From positions 44,396,841-44,460,840 of the forward strand of contig CM051513.1 of NCBI GenBank assembly GCA_028015205.1: a stretch of DNA of 64,000 bases, in the 5' to 3' direction. The stretch's first letter is position 1, and each line of letters starts with the position of its first letter. The stretch comes from Mytilisepta virgata. Taxonomy: Eukaryota; Mollusca; Bivalvia; Mytilida; Mytilidae. The position numbers and the translations under genes were made by a program. Under the pieces are notes generated by a model. The model did no database searches. It worked only from the letters and a program-made list of their open reading frames with translations, and was not told the DNA's origin. Shown in pieces: positions 42,801 to 53,231 of the stretch.

Positions 42801-44670
42801 CTCTATGTGCTTTATCCTTTATGTGTTTTCTTTTGAAGGATAAAGCTATATTTTGTAAGTAAAGTTTTAACTTCTTGCTACGCATTTTGGTTTGTTACAT
42901 TTGTTGAAGACAATTAGATTTTAAGGTATTTTCTTAATGTCATTACTTGGTTATGCCAAAAATTAAGAATAAATCAAAATCAATGACACATTATGTGAAA
43001 TCAATGCATATTCATTTGGATGTTTCATCATCATGATCAATACAGTAACATAAATATTTATTTTGGTTTTCAAAGAAATTAAAATGTATCTATTCTTATT
43101 TATTATGTAATTTAAAAGATTGAGTATGATTGCCAATGAGACAACTCTCCACTTAAGGTGGTACCCAACACTTTCACTAAAATTAATTTGGCTCGTTTAA
43201 TTTTCATAAAATTTTGACAAAGTATTTACTTTGACCCATTGACAAAAATTTTTAAATTTCAAAACATTTGAACCAACCAATTCTATAATTAAAAAGATTT
43301 AGTATGATTGCCAATGAGACAACTCTCCACTTAAGGTGGTACCCAACACTTTCACTAAAATTAATTTGGCTCGTTTAATTTTCATAAAATTTTGACAAAG
43401 TATTTACTTTGACCCATTGACAAAAATTTTAAAATTTCAAAACATTTGAACCAACCAATTCTATAATTAAAAAGATTTAGTATGATTGCCAATGAGACAA
43501 CTCTCCACTTAAGGTGGTACCCAACACTTTCACTAAAATTAATTTGGCTCGTTTAATTTTCATAAAATTTTGAAAAAGTATTTACTTTGACCCATTAACA
43601 AAAATTTTAAAATTTCAAAACATTTGAACCAACCAATTCATCAGAAAAATTACACTGATTGTATAGCAGTTTGACAAACACTAATATTGATCATTGAAAA
43701 GCTTAATATTCCCTTAACAACACAACGTTATTAAAACGTTTAGCTGATTTTACAGAGTTATCTCCCTGTAGTGTTAGGTACCACCTTAAGAGAATATTTG
43801 TTTTAGAAACACAGATCACTGCACAAACTTAAAAATCTACTGTGGATTCATTATTATTCTAGGAACACAATTTTTCATGGATACCAAATATTAAAATAAA
43901 ATAAAAATTCAGAGGTTCAATGAAGAAGAAATTGCCTTCAGGTTGTTCTGTAGTAACTATGGTTATTAAGGATACCTTGCATGTTATTTGGTGGACATAA
44001 AACTGCTCCAATCAAATTTCTGATTTCCCCCATGTCCATGTCAAAACAGTGCTTTGTTAATGCATCACTTACACTGTCTGAAACTGCTCCTCTAACATTT
44101 AAAAATAAAATTAGAAATATAAATCTTTGTTTATATTTAAAAGTAGCTGATATAAAAAAATGCTAGATTAGAAAAAGCTGATATTGTTTTTAGTACTTTC
44201 TGAATAAAAGTGTGGCAATATCTGTCCATGATAGAAGAAAAAAAATTAACAAAAACATATCAGTTAATAGAAATTTGAAAAGTGAAGGGTCTATAAATAC
44301 ATTACCACACAGTGATAGGGCCACATCAAGTGTGATCTCCATATATCACAACACAAGTAACACAATGGCAAAAATAAAATTTATGAAAATATCTGGCTTC
44401 CAATTTTAATCACTTACATTGCATCTGTTTAAAGTTAGTGTACACAATGTATAATTATTCTTCATTGAATGAAGTTAGTATAAAGAGAAGCAGACTTTAA
44501 TACAGCATTTCAAAAACAAATTTATACAGTGCTACTATAAAAAAAATGTAATAGTATAAATTTGAAGTTGTTTACCTTGTGGTTGCAAGAAAACATTCTG
44601 TGAAGTAACCACTTCCTTATATTTGTCTTTAACTTCCATCGAGCTTGAAAAAGCATCCTTGATCAAATCA
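39811..44670 (-). CDS. Unrecognised spliced gene, last four exons
   Basis: Four minus-strand exons with good splice sites: 44670-44576 (LIKDAFSSSMEVKDKYKEVV), 44089-43976 (VSDALTKHCFDMDMGEIRNL, then LCPPNNMQ), 42592-42494 (MKNFFDNPENCPQWWKDTSF) and 39929-39811 (ATISQVYELMEFMQDYYQVA, stop at 39811). The last three joins are all phase 1 and keep the frame open. No motif I know; the CPQWW block and the helical last exon look like a folded domain, perhaps one found in transposon-associated bivalve proteins. The incoming end of the first exon does not match the tentative upstream exons. Introns are full of repeats. Confidence 0.55.
39990..40930. repeat. Tandem degenerate 'ccatggcaacggcagccatt' repeats
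   Basis: About six units of 110-170 bp with 'ccatggcaacggcagccatt', 'gaaattccaacgtcaaaagt' and 'gtttcattaagtt' style blocks. Typical dispersed bivalve repeat. Frames inside are chance. Confidence 0.8.
41209..41530 (+). repeat. 139-bp duplication followed by a CCCGCCCGCCG run
   Basis: 'tttggaaaaatgggaaataa' through 'aaaataggtaccc' occurs at 41209-41347 and 41389-41529. A GC-only run (41536-41570) follows, then 'acccggatttgcactctgtg'. Confidence 0.9.
41580..42490. other. Intronic non-coding stretch
   Basis: No convincing gene. A short plus-strand open piece (DPKIYVDVPTFAQEKYTEHL, about 42220-42290) has coding-like composition but no splice context. Confidence 0.35.
43115..43647 (+). repeat. 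178-bp tandem triplication of a MITE end
   Basis: 'agtatgattgccaatgagac' occurs at 43123, 43301 and 43479, each followed by 'aactctccacttaaggtggt' and the same 140 bp. Units are about 98% alike. Confidence 0.95.
43157..43785. mobile_element. MITE with TTAA flanks, left end tandemly multiplied
   Basis: Left end 'ggtggtacccaacac' and right end 'gtgttaggtacc' plus 'acc' are inverted copies (one mismatch), each next to TTAA (43153-43156 and 43786-43789). TTAA targets point to a piggyBac-like mobiliser. The left end occurs three times because of the 178-bp array. Confidence 0.75.
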
Positions 44671-44902
44671 CTACATTTAAACCAAACGAAAATGATTAAT
44701 TAATAATTTAACAACTTAAACTGTGGATTCATTATTATTTGTGTGATACCAAATCTTGTGGAGTTCCATAGTACAGCTGAACCATAGATTTAAATATTCA
44801 AAGAATTCTAAATTTCCTATTAGCTTGTATTAGGCAGCTCAACAAAATCAAAAATCAAAAAAAAAAAAAATAGATTTTTCCTCAATCCAAGAAAATTGGT
44901 AC

Positions 44903-45348
44903 ATGCCCACGGGAGTAGTATATGGGGACAGTTCAGGTCGGATTTGTGGTGGAGGAGCCGGATGTGACGTCACCGGAACCGGGAATGACGTAACCGGAAG
45001 TACCGGAAATGGTTTACGCGCATGTGCAACCGGAAGTAGTGGTTTTTCGCGCCATTTCTTGACGGAAGTGACGCAAGTCACGTGTTAGGACCCGGATGTG
45101 CCGACCACGCATGTGTAGGCGGAACCGGATGTACCGGAAGGGGTTTGCGCGCATGCGCAATCGGAAGTGATGGGTTTACCCGCCATTTGTTGCCGGAAGT
45201 GACGCAAGTCACGTGTTAGGAGCCGGATATGTCGTCTGCGCATGCGATACCGGAACCGGAAGTGATTTGCGCGCAAACGCAACCGGAAGTGATGGAATTT
45301 CCCATGATTTGTTTACGGAAGTGACGCAAGTCACGGACCCGGATGTGC
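44903..45348 (+). repeat. Left composite inverted repeat
   Basis: Three subunits of about 105-120 bp, each with 'gcgcgcatgcgcaaccggaa' type core, a 'gccatttgtt' block and 'cggaagtgacgcaagtcacg', end at about 45082, 45214 and 45337. Rich in CpG, ETS-like 'ccggaagt' and CRE-like 'tgacgtca' sites. Confidence 0.9.
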
Positions 45349-45624
45349 CATGCTTGACCAGAACTCAGGTTGAATTATCTCCCTTTTCCTGCACTTCTCG
45401 GTCGTCTCTGGATCTTTCATCGGTCTCTAGGGTCTGATACTCTCACTGTTATGTCAAAGTCCGAGAGTATACGAAGTACACTATTGGATTATCTCCCCTT
45501 ATCCCGCCCTTTTCATCTGTGGGTGATGCTTTCTGTGAGGACCAAAGGTAGGATTGGATTATCTCCCCTTACCTCCAAGTGATGCTGTCACCAATAGATC
45601 AATGGAGGGGTGTCCTTAGCAACG

Positions 45625-45905
45625 GCGGTCCATTTCATTGCTCTATGATGCTCTTCGTTTCTCTTGCTCCATCCCGCTCCTCGCTGCTCTTCTCTTGCTC
45701 CGTGCTGCTCATCGCTGCTCATCACTGCTCATCTCTTGCTCATCGCTGCTCATTGCTGCTCTTCTCTTGCTCATTGCTGCTCATCTCTTGCTCCGTGCTG
45801 CTCAACGCTACTCAGGACCTTACTCGCGTGCTCATTTCGCTCCTGTTGCTTGTTGCTGTTCGTCATCCTGTTCATCTCTTGCTCCGTGCTGCTGGTGTGC
45901 CGAGA
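45625..45905 (+). repeat. 'gctgctcatc / tcttgctc' microsatellite
   Basis: About 25 units of 'ctcatcgctg' and 'ctcttgctc' type. It generates three overlapping open frames (45579-46003) that are not genes. Confidence 0.9.
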
Positions 45906-46059
45906 AGATGAGATTCTCACTGTTTCGTTATAAATCACCTCTTGGTCTCGTTGATGTTACGATGGACATCCAAGATGGCTGCGCCCAAGTAACGCGGACC
46001 TGAAAGAGAGCACCCTTATGAAACGAAAATTTCAGTCTTTCCGGACGGGAAAGAACATT

Positions 46060-46375
46060 TACGGATTTCAGTCCTACCCATAACCCTAACTCGAGTCCTA
46101 ACCCCAACTCTAATCCTAACCCTAGTTCTAACCCTAACGCTGCCTCTAACCCTTATCGTAGGTCTGTCTCGTACTCCTACTCTAATCGGTCATTACCCAC
46201 CGTCGGTAGTTCACTGGTGCAATCGTGACAAACATGAGGCAAACAGTCACGCTTGCTTAGGTGAACCACCGACGGTGGGTAATGACCGATTAGAGTAGGA
46301 GTACGAGACAGACCTACGATAAGGGTTAGAGGCAGGACTAGGGTTAGGGTTAGAACTAGGCTGCTGCATGATTCC
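46060..46375. repeat. Telomere-like CTAACC tract folded into a 95-bp inverted repeat
   Basis: 46075-46165 is built of degenerate 'taaccctaac' units. 46121-46214 and 46261-46361 are reverse complements over about 90 bases ('ttatcgtaggtctgtctcgt' etc.), with a 46-bp loop. The right arm supplies the last 40 codons of the polymerase frame. Confidence 0.9.
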
Positions 46376-47206
46376 TTTTTCTTCTGCATAACTCTTCATG
46401 TGGTCCCCAATGTCTCTGGACACGTCCACGTTCTTAAAGACTGGAGGCATTTCTGCAAATTTTGACTTTAGGTCCTCAGGTACGTGCAGGTCCACTTCCA
46501 AAGCACCAAACAACTTGTCCTCATCACGGCTCTCATGATGTCTTCGGTCATCGTGGCGAAACGATCGCAGGGTCTCTGCCTCTGAGACACGAAGGTCTTG
46601 ATTCCTTGGTCTTTCTTTAACCGGTCCCATTCGCACTCCCACATCTGTTTCACTTGGTAGTCGTTTTCTGTTATGTACTGTATTTTTTACTGTGTAGTCT
46701 TGTATAATTCATCCAGACTCTTTCCGTTCAACGGGTTTTCTGTCTTTCCCCCGAGTCAGGCGACAACAATGTCCGTGCCACAGGCAGCCCTGGAACTCGT
46801 AAACTGTATTAGTATCCTTACAGTAACCATCCACGGGAAGGCGCCGACGTCCTATCAGTTTTTGGTGTCCTGTCTCCTGGGCTTCCCATTCCAACCACTC
46901 GATAGCCATTCGTTCGTACCTTCGAGGTGTCGGACGAAGTGACCCGTTGGCATATCCTGCATAATACTCCACAAATACAAGTCATTGGCGTCCACACCGT
47001 AGATCTTCTTGCACGGTTTTGGGTCTTGGTATTCTGCAGGACGGATGAAGGTCTGGTCTTTCTCGTGGTATCTGTGGAAGACGATGCTGGGTCCACCCAC
47101 TATGTTTTCTTTGTACAACTGGTTCAGATCTTTATTCTTCTCGTCCGGAACGGTGAAATAATCGGACAGACCATCGAACATGGTTTTCAGTGTGAGTCCC
47201 GGTACG

Positions 47207-47560
47207 CAATCTAATTAAAAACCGATCTCTCATCGCTCCCGTTTTCTGATATGTCGCGTGGGAGATCTAACGAAACCCGCTTTGAGGTCACATGTGAGTG
47301 ACCTCGTAGGTGTGTCCTGTTCGACCAATGAAATTGCGGCTTACGCGATCTTGTGAGTTGATTACGAAGAAATCGTCAGTCCCCAGAATTCATAAACTTT
47401 TTTGATTGGCTTACTGATAGGAAGTCAACTCATTTGCATGTCATTATAAATTCCTAAGTTCCAGTTCACTCACATGTGACCTCAAAGCGGATTTCGTTAG
47501 ATCTCCCACGCGACATATCAGAAAACGGGAGCGATGAGAGATCGGTTTTTAATTAGATTG
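47207..47560. mobile_element. 354-bp MITE with 95-bp TIRs and 9-bp target duplication
   Basis: Ends 'caatctaattaaaaaccgat' and its inverse. The TIRs 47207-47301 and 47466-47560 match at 94 of 95 bases. The same nine bases, CCCGGTACG, stand at 47198-47206 and 47561-47569. Nine bases and long TIRs are the mark of Mutator-like (MULE) insertions. It interrupts the polymerase gene between GLSVPG and the palm, and the two sides are in register once it is left out. Confidence 0.95.
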
Positions 47561-49164
47561 CCCGGTACGCTGAGTCCGTGTTTAAACATGTCCACCTTCA
47601 ATCCCTTGTAATATACAAACATCTCGATGGCTTCCAGCATGGGCTCCACGTCTTTGTTGTTATACCATATCAGGAACTCTTTCACGTTCTTCATGTTCTT
47701 TTCCTGCCAGACTTGGCGACACAGCTCGTACTCTTCGGGTGCAATGTTCTCGTTTTTCAGTGTACTGAAAAATGCCTGGTGTGGTGGTAACTCCGTCAAC
47801 TTGTCTAAATCGGTCATCCACTCGTATGGAAAAAACCCTCTCTCTTCCGTACAGCCGTAGGCTTTCAAAAACTGGGATTAACTAAATCCGGGAGCAAGGT
47901 AGTTGGTGATGTCCAAATATTTCAACTTCTCCGTCTTGATGCACATGAAATTGTTGTTGCGTTTCACGGTATACTTTATCTTGTGACTTTCCACCAGACG
48001 AGTGAAGAAATCTTCATGGCGTTCACGTCGTATTTCCCGGTGTTGAAGCCAATCACGGGTAATTCTTGGAGATGTCGTTCCAGTTGCTGCTTTAACTTGT
48101 ACAGGTGATGTTTCTTTTCCTGGCGTTCTCGCTCTTCGTCGTCTTGGTATTCTTTCAGGTCCCGGTCCAGTCTCTCTTGGATCTCTTCAAAGACACCAGC
48201 ATACCTGGGCATCAGTAAACGAAAGGCTTTGTCACTAATTTCTGTCAAATGGATCAAACAGGAATCCACGGTTTCACTGCTATCGCCTTCGGACACGAAA
48301 CAAACTGGCTCTGTAAACTCCGGTACGTTGGAACACACGGAGACGCTGAGTAAAACGTGCTGGCTGGTCCATTCCAATTTTTCAGATCTCGGTTTGTCTG
48401 TAGGTTGAAGCATCGCGTCTTATCGTAAGTGGCTCTGTAAGGGTAATATCTGCCTTCTTCCTGGACTTGGATACCTTCGTCCTCCAAACGTTCGAACACG
48501 GTCTGTGGTGTATGGTACACCCCGCCGGGATATTTTTAGAGTACGTCACCGGTGCAGGTTCTCTCGTGTCTGTGAAGTTCATATACTGACTTCCACAACT
48601 TGTCACATTTGGAACACAGGTAACTGTGACTGTATTTCTCCATGTTGCAGACATAACTAATCAGATGTGGTTCGTCGAAAAATCTGGCGTTCTTCTGGCT
48701 GGAATGGAAGTATCTCAGTTCTCCGGTCTCTACGTTCCTCAGTACAAATCCAAACGACACGTTGATCTTGAAGGCCGTGGTCTGGAGATCGAAAATGTGG
48801 CGAACCAGGTCAGGAAAGGTGGCGGTTGTAATCTCGTTCAACGTACAGTTGAACCGATCCTGGACACGGTTGCCGGTATATTCTTCTGTCCGGATGGACT
48901 GCCAGTGTCTCAGGTACAAAACCCTGGTATCGGGGTCTTCTGGTAAAACGTCTGGTTGAGATGACTGGCTGGACTCTCAGGTGGCGACACCGTCCTGCGT
49001 CTTTTCGCACTGGGGCCAGATAGTGGCGAGGCTGGTCTCTTGACTGGTTTCTTCATCCTGGGCTTGGCATCTGGCTTGGTATGCAACAATCTGTGGCGAG
49101 CTAAACTGTCCAATCTGTGAAGTACTGTCCACAATCTGGACACGTCAAGGTGTACCTGTGGGAC

Positions 49165-49425
49165 TCCTGGTGGCGATTCCTGTTGTCGGCCCTGGCAGGC
49201 AAAGGACTGGACTGGACTGGATCTGGCTTTCCAGGCTCGCTCTGCTGGTGGGTAGCTTCGTGACGCTTCCTGGCATCCGGCCTGGCAAACTCCTTTCCAC
49301 ATACCTGGCAGGCAAGGGACTGGATCCGGCTTTCCAGGCTCTATCTGCTGGTGGGACTCCTGGTGGCGTTTGTCGGCCCTGGCAAACTCCTTTCCACATA
49401 CCTGGCAGGAATACGTCTGGTCCGC
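49165..49425 (-). repeat. Repeated zinc finger-coding units
   Basis: 'ctttccacatacctggcagg', 'ggctttccaggctc' and 'ctgctggtgggac' recur two to three times with a step near 84 or 110 bases. Finger and linker units were duplicated, with frame loss in between. Confidence 0.75.
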
Positions 49426-49547
49426 AACAGCATGGGTCTTCTGGTGGCGAAGCAGGTTGGTCTTCTCGGTAAAGGTCTTACCGCACTTCTCGCAAGAGAA
49501 CATGGTCGTTACCTTTTCAAAGGTTCAAGACGAAATGAGAGGTGCAC

Positions 49548-49556
49548 TGTATATAT
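49548..49556 (-). promoter_or_regulatory. TATA box of the polymerase gene
   Basis: On the minus strand 'gctatatatac' lies about 45-53 bases before ATG 49503, which would put the transcription start only about 20 bases before the ATG. Confidence 0.55.
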
Positions 49557-49849
49557 AGCCAGAACGCGGACATAAAAGAGAGCACCATGGTGTTTTCGCT
49601 CACGGCCGCGTCCACCGACATGTTTCAATCCGTTTTCTAATGGAAATTTCCACTGAAATTTTCCATGACGTCACATTAACGGATCCAACATGGATGCCTC
49701 CACGAACGCGGACCTGTAAGTGAGCACCCCCTCCGGAAACGACCGAACATTCACGAAGAGTGAAAAATTGTTCCGAAGACGTCTAAATGTTGACGAATGT
49801 TGGCGAAAACCCAGAAAATAGTTAAAATAATTATAATTTGTTACGAAAT

Positions 49850-50110
49850 GGTTCCAAAACCCCCCAAAAAAGGAATTAAAATTAGAAAAATTATGTAAAT
49901 ATATTACTTGTTAAAAAAAAATAAGAAAAATTATGTAAATATATTTTAAAAAAATTATAAAAAATTAAATAATAAAAAATTAAGAAAAAATTAGAAAAAT
50001 TATAAAATAAAAAAAAAATACTTACCTAACCCTAAAATAATCTTATCCTAACTTAACCCTAATCCTAACACTAGTACTACTTCAAATCCATAAGGAATTG
50101 AGCCCAATCC
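49850..50110. other. AT-rich patch with telomere-like 'taaccctaa' words
   Basis: 'attagaaaaattat' type runs at 49880-50010, then 'cctaaccctaaaataatctt' and 'cttaaccctaatcctaac' at 50026-50070. No gene. Confidence 0.6.
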
Positions 50111-50324
50111 ACCATTGGGCTAGACTTTGAAACATGACTTTGAACTAGTGTTAGGAAAAACGATTGTCTTTAGGGTGCTTTCTTTCAGGTCTGAGTACAG
50201 TGCAGATCAACTTTTTTATCTCTCCCCTTGTTGGAGGGGAATATGGAACTGGCGGGGAAAAGTTATCTCCCCATTTACAGGGTTATCTTCCCTTGGAGGA
50301 GCTCCCTTTCCCGGTTCCTCCTAC

Positions 50325-50770
50325 ACATGCGTTGACCACACATCCGGGTCCGTGACTTGCGTCACTTCCGTAAACAAATTACGGGAAATTGCATCACTTC
50401 CGGTTGCGCATGCGCGTCAAAACCACTTTCGGTTCCTGAATATGCGCAGACCACACGTCCGGGTCCTAGCATGTGACTTGCGTCACTTCCGTAAACAAAA
50501 TATGAGAAAATGGCGCGAACAACCAGTACTTCCGGTTGCGCATGCGCGCAAAAACCACTTCCGGTTCCTGAACATGCGCAGATCACACATCCGGGTCCTA
50601 GCACGTGACTTACGTCACTTCCGGTAACAAATGGCGCGAAAAACCATCACTTTCGGTTGCTCATGCGCGCAAGGTACTTCCGGTTCCGGTGACGTCACTT
50701 CCGGATCCTCATGATCCTCCACCACACCCACCACCACAAATACTAATTTAGAACCGCATATATACTATTC
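50325..50770 (-). repeat. Right composite inverted repeat
   Basis: Reverse-sense counterpart of 44903-45348, with the same order of subunits and outer part. About 80-90% alike by eye, and the outermost 'cccacgggagtagtatat' region is more diverged. Confidence 0.85.
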
Positions 50771-50967
50771 ACGGGAATATTTTAAAGGAAAACACAAAAG
50801 CAAGCACTTATAAATTCCAACAGTAAGTAAAATGGTGGTCTGTACAATTTAACATTATCAAAGAACATTCACTTGCTTCAGATTGACAAAAGAACATAAC
50901 AGTTTGGAAAAGTGTAATATAAGACAGAGTAATAGCTTTGAAAGAATGTATCAGTAAAAATAATTAC

Positions 50968-51408
50968 CCTCATAAACAATACAATTATCAACCAATGCTA
51001 GGCATATCACATGGGCCTCTGGAAATGTGTTGTTGAACTTCCAAGATCTAAAAATAAGGTAACATGTTAATTGAATATACAAGTCTTCACATCTGTGTCT
51101 TTTAGTTGTCTCATTTGTACCACATGTAATTATTATAACAGCATTAACTTAACTGGAAAGCATTCACTCTTGTTGAATGCAATTATCTCTCAACTAAGGG
51201 CTAATGAGGTTTCTATTATTCATCCACTTTTTTTCTACAGTATATCCAAAAAAATGTTTTTATAACAGTCCTCTTAATTGCATATTTGGATTTATCAAAC
51301 ATTTTCAACTTTAATAGCTGTCTTGTCTTCTTTAAAATATTTTTACCTTCTTCTTCAGACCATTCCAACTATCTTGTAAAGTTTTAGACATTTTCTTTAA
51401 TGATGATA
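50968..51408 (-). other. Two tentative upstream exons
   Basis: 51408-51347 (SSLKKMSKTLQDSWNGLKKK) and 51047-50968 (SWKFNNTFPEAHVICLALVD) each lie between a proper acceptor and donor on the minus strand. Their phases do not connect to each other or to the exon at 44670, so an exon is missing or they belong to other genes. If they do belong, the polymerase B element lies in the intron. Confidence 0.3.
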
Positions 51409-51519
51409 CTAAAAGTAAAGAATATATCATTTCAATAGTAATTGATACATGTTATGTCTGAATTGTGGACTGAAAACTTTATTAAAAAAGAAAAAAATAG
51501 AAAAAAGCCTTAATCTGTT

Positions 51520-53100
51520 ATTTTGGAGACAAGACCATGACATGTTGTTAGTGAGTATATTAGTGCCTGGTCTTATAGAATTTTTTTAAGACAAGACCAT
51601 GACATGTTGTTAGTTAGTGTATTGTAACCTGGTCTTATAGAAAAAAAATTAAGATAAGACCATGACATGTTGCTAGTGAGTACATTTTGTATATTGGTAC
51701 CTGGCCTTATAGAAAAAAAAATAATAAGATAAGACCATTACATGTTGTTAGTGAGTATATTGGTATCTGGTCTTGTAGAAAAAAAAATCAGATAAGACCA
51801 TGACATGTTGTTAGTGAGTACATTTGTGTATTGGTACCTGGTCTTACATGTATAGAAAAAATAATTAGATATGACCATTACATGTTAGTGAGTACATTGG
51901 TACCTGGTCTGATGGAAAAACATTTTAAGATAAGACCATGACATGTTGACAATTGTAAGTGAGTATATTGGTTCCATATAGGAATTTATAAATATAATGC
52001 CACGAGATTTTGTTATTGAGTATATTATTGGTACCTGGTCTTATAGAAAAAAAATTAAGACCACAAGATTTTGTTGGAGCCTATATCATTGGTACTTGGT
52101 CTTAAAGAAAAAAATTAACAAGAACATAACATTGTTATAGAATTTTATTTAAGATAAGACCATGAGATTTTGTTTGTAAGTATATTATTGGTACCTGTTC
52201 TTATATATGGAAAAACATTTAAAGATAAGACCATGACATGTTGTTAGTGAGTATATTAATACCTGGTTTTATAGAATATTTTTTTAAGACCATGAGATTT
52301 TTTCTGTGAGTATATTATTGTAACCTGGTCTTATGTTGTTAGTGATTATATGAATACCTGGTCTTATAGAAATTTTTTAGTATAAGACCATGAGATTTTG
52401 TTATTGAGTATACTATTGTAACCTGGTCTTATATATGGAAAAAACATTTAAAGATAAGACCATGACATGTTGTTAGTGAGTATATGAATACCTGGTATTA
52501 TAGAAAAATTTTATTATAAAACCATGAGATTCTGTTATTGAGTATATTTTAGTACCTGGTCTTTTAGAATTTTGTTTGAGATAAGACCATGACATGTTGT
52601 TAGTGAGTATATTGGTACCTAGTCTAAAAGAGATTTTTTAATATAAGATCAGGACATTTTGTTATTGAGTATATTTTTGTTACCTGGTCTTATAGATTTT
52701 TTTTAAAGATAAGACCATGAGATTTTGTTTGTGAGTATATAAATGGTACCTGGTCTTATAGAAAATACATTTAAAGATAAGACCATGACAAGTTGTTAGT
52801 GAGTATATTAATACCTGGTCTTGTAGAAATTTTTAATATAAGACCATGAGATTTTGTTATTGGGTATATTTTTGGTACCTGGTCTTATAGATTTTTTTTT
52901 AAGATGACATGTTGTTAGTGAGTATGTTGGTACCTACTAATTATAGATTTTTATCAAGATAAGACCACGAGATTTTGTTTGTAAGTACATTTATGTTATT
53001 GATACCCGGTCTTATGGAAAAAACATTTTAAGATAAGACCATGGCATGTTGTTAGTGAGTATATTAAATACCTGGTCTTATTAAAATAAGACCATGAGAT
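51520..53100 (+). repeat. Hairpin-forming tandem array, unit about 60-75 bp, about 24 copies
   Basis: Each unit reads 'agataagaccatgacatgtt' ... 'gttagtgagtatattggta' ... 'cctggtcttatagaaaaa'. 'ataagacca' at the start and 'tggtcttat' at the end of each unit are inverted. Two subtypes alternate: 'catgacatgttgttag' and 'catgagattttgttat'. Confidence 0.95.
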
Positions 53101-53104
53101 TTAA

Positions 53105-53231
53105 GGAATAACCGTACTGAAGTTGAAGAGTTGCCACCGTCATAGATGATTTGACACAGTCGCAAACACGTAGCAGAGACAGTAAAACGGACATTTGCAA
53201 CCGTTCGTTTCAACTACCGTACGGTTATTCC
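53105..53231. mobile_element. 127-bp MITE at the edge of the array
   Basis: Ends 'ggaataaccgtactgaagtt' and, reversed, 'ggaataaccgtacggtagtt'. About 23-bp TIRs with two mismatches. No clear target duplication. Confidence 0.75.

Larger units (their letters stand above)
46247..49503 (-). pseudogene. C2H2 zinc finger / protein-primed DNA polymerase B gene, truncated
   Basis: Start ATG 49503. The first 130 codons hold C2H2 fingers (FSCEKCGKTFTEKTNLLRHQ; YSCQVCGKEFARA) and further finger-coding units in shifted frames, then a Pro/Lys/Arg-rich linker. A proofreading domain follows, with exo II as VIGFNTGKYDVNAM (about 48010-48060), then EERGFFPYEWM, FLIWYNNKDV and GLSVPG. After an inserted MITE come the palm motif A (VDANDLYLWS, about 46965-46992) and a block with DGYCKDTNTVYEFQGCLWHG (46770-46831), which resembles a nuclease-like EF-GC-WHG module known in this polymerase group. 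The frame ends in KFAEMPPVFKNVDV... and runs into the fold-back repeat; palm motifs B and C are absent. Frameshifts lie near 48880, 48540, 48415, 47880, 46900 and 46650. It would replicate the element if whole. This copy cannot polymerise DNA. Confidence 0.8.
44890..50770. mobile_element. 5.9-kb element with composite inverted repeats and a DNA polymerase B gene
   Basis: A GC-rich block at 44.9-45.35 kb returns in reverse at 50.33-50.77 kb. Each block has an outer part ('cgggagtagtatatg' / 'catatatactattcacggg', then 'tttgtggtgg' and 'gtgacgtcaccggaacc') and three tandem subunits. Between them, on the minus strand, lies one polymerase B gene with zinc fingers. There is no integrase, capsid or ATPase gene, unlike a full Maverick of 15-20 kb. 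The element could be an internally deleted Polinton or a separate PolB-only type. Exact ends and target duplication were not found. Confidence 0.65.

Noticed and set aside
45579..46003. Three overlapping frames rich in Cys/Ser/Leu
   Set aside because: Generated by the 'gctgctcatctcttgctc' microsatellite.
46075..46165. True telomere or chromosome end
   Set aside because: The CTAACC units are short and degenerate, and unique sequence continues on both sides for kilobases. Interstitial, inside an element.
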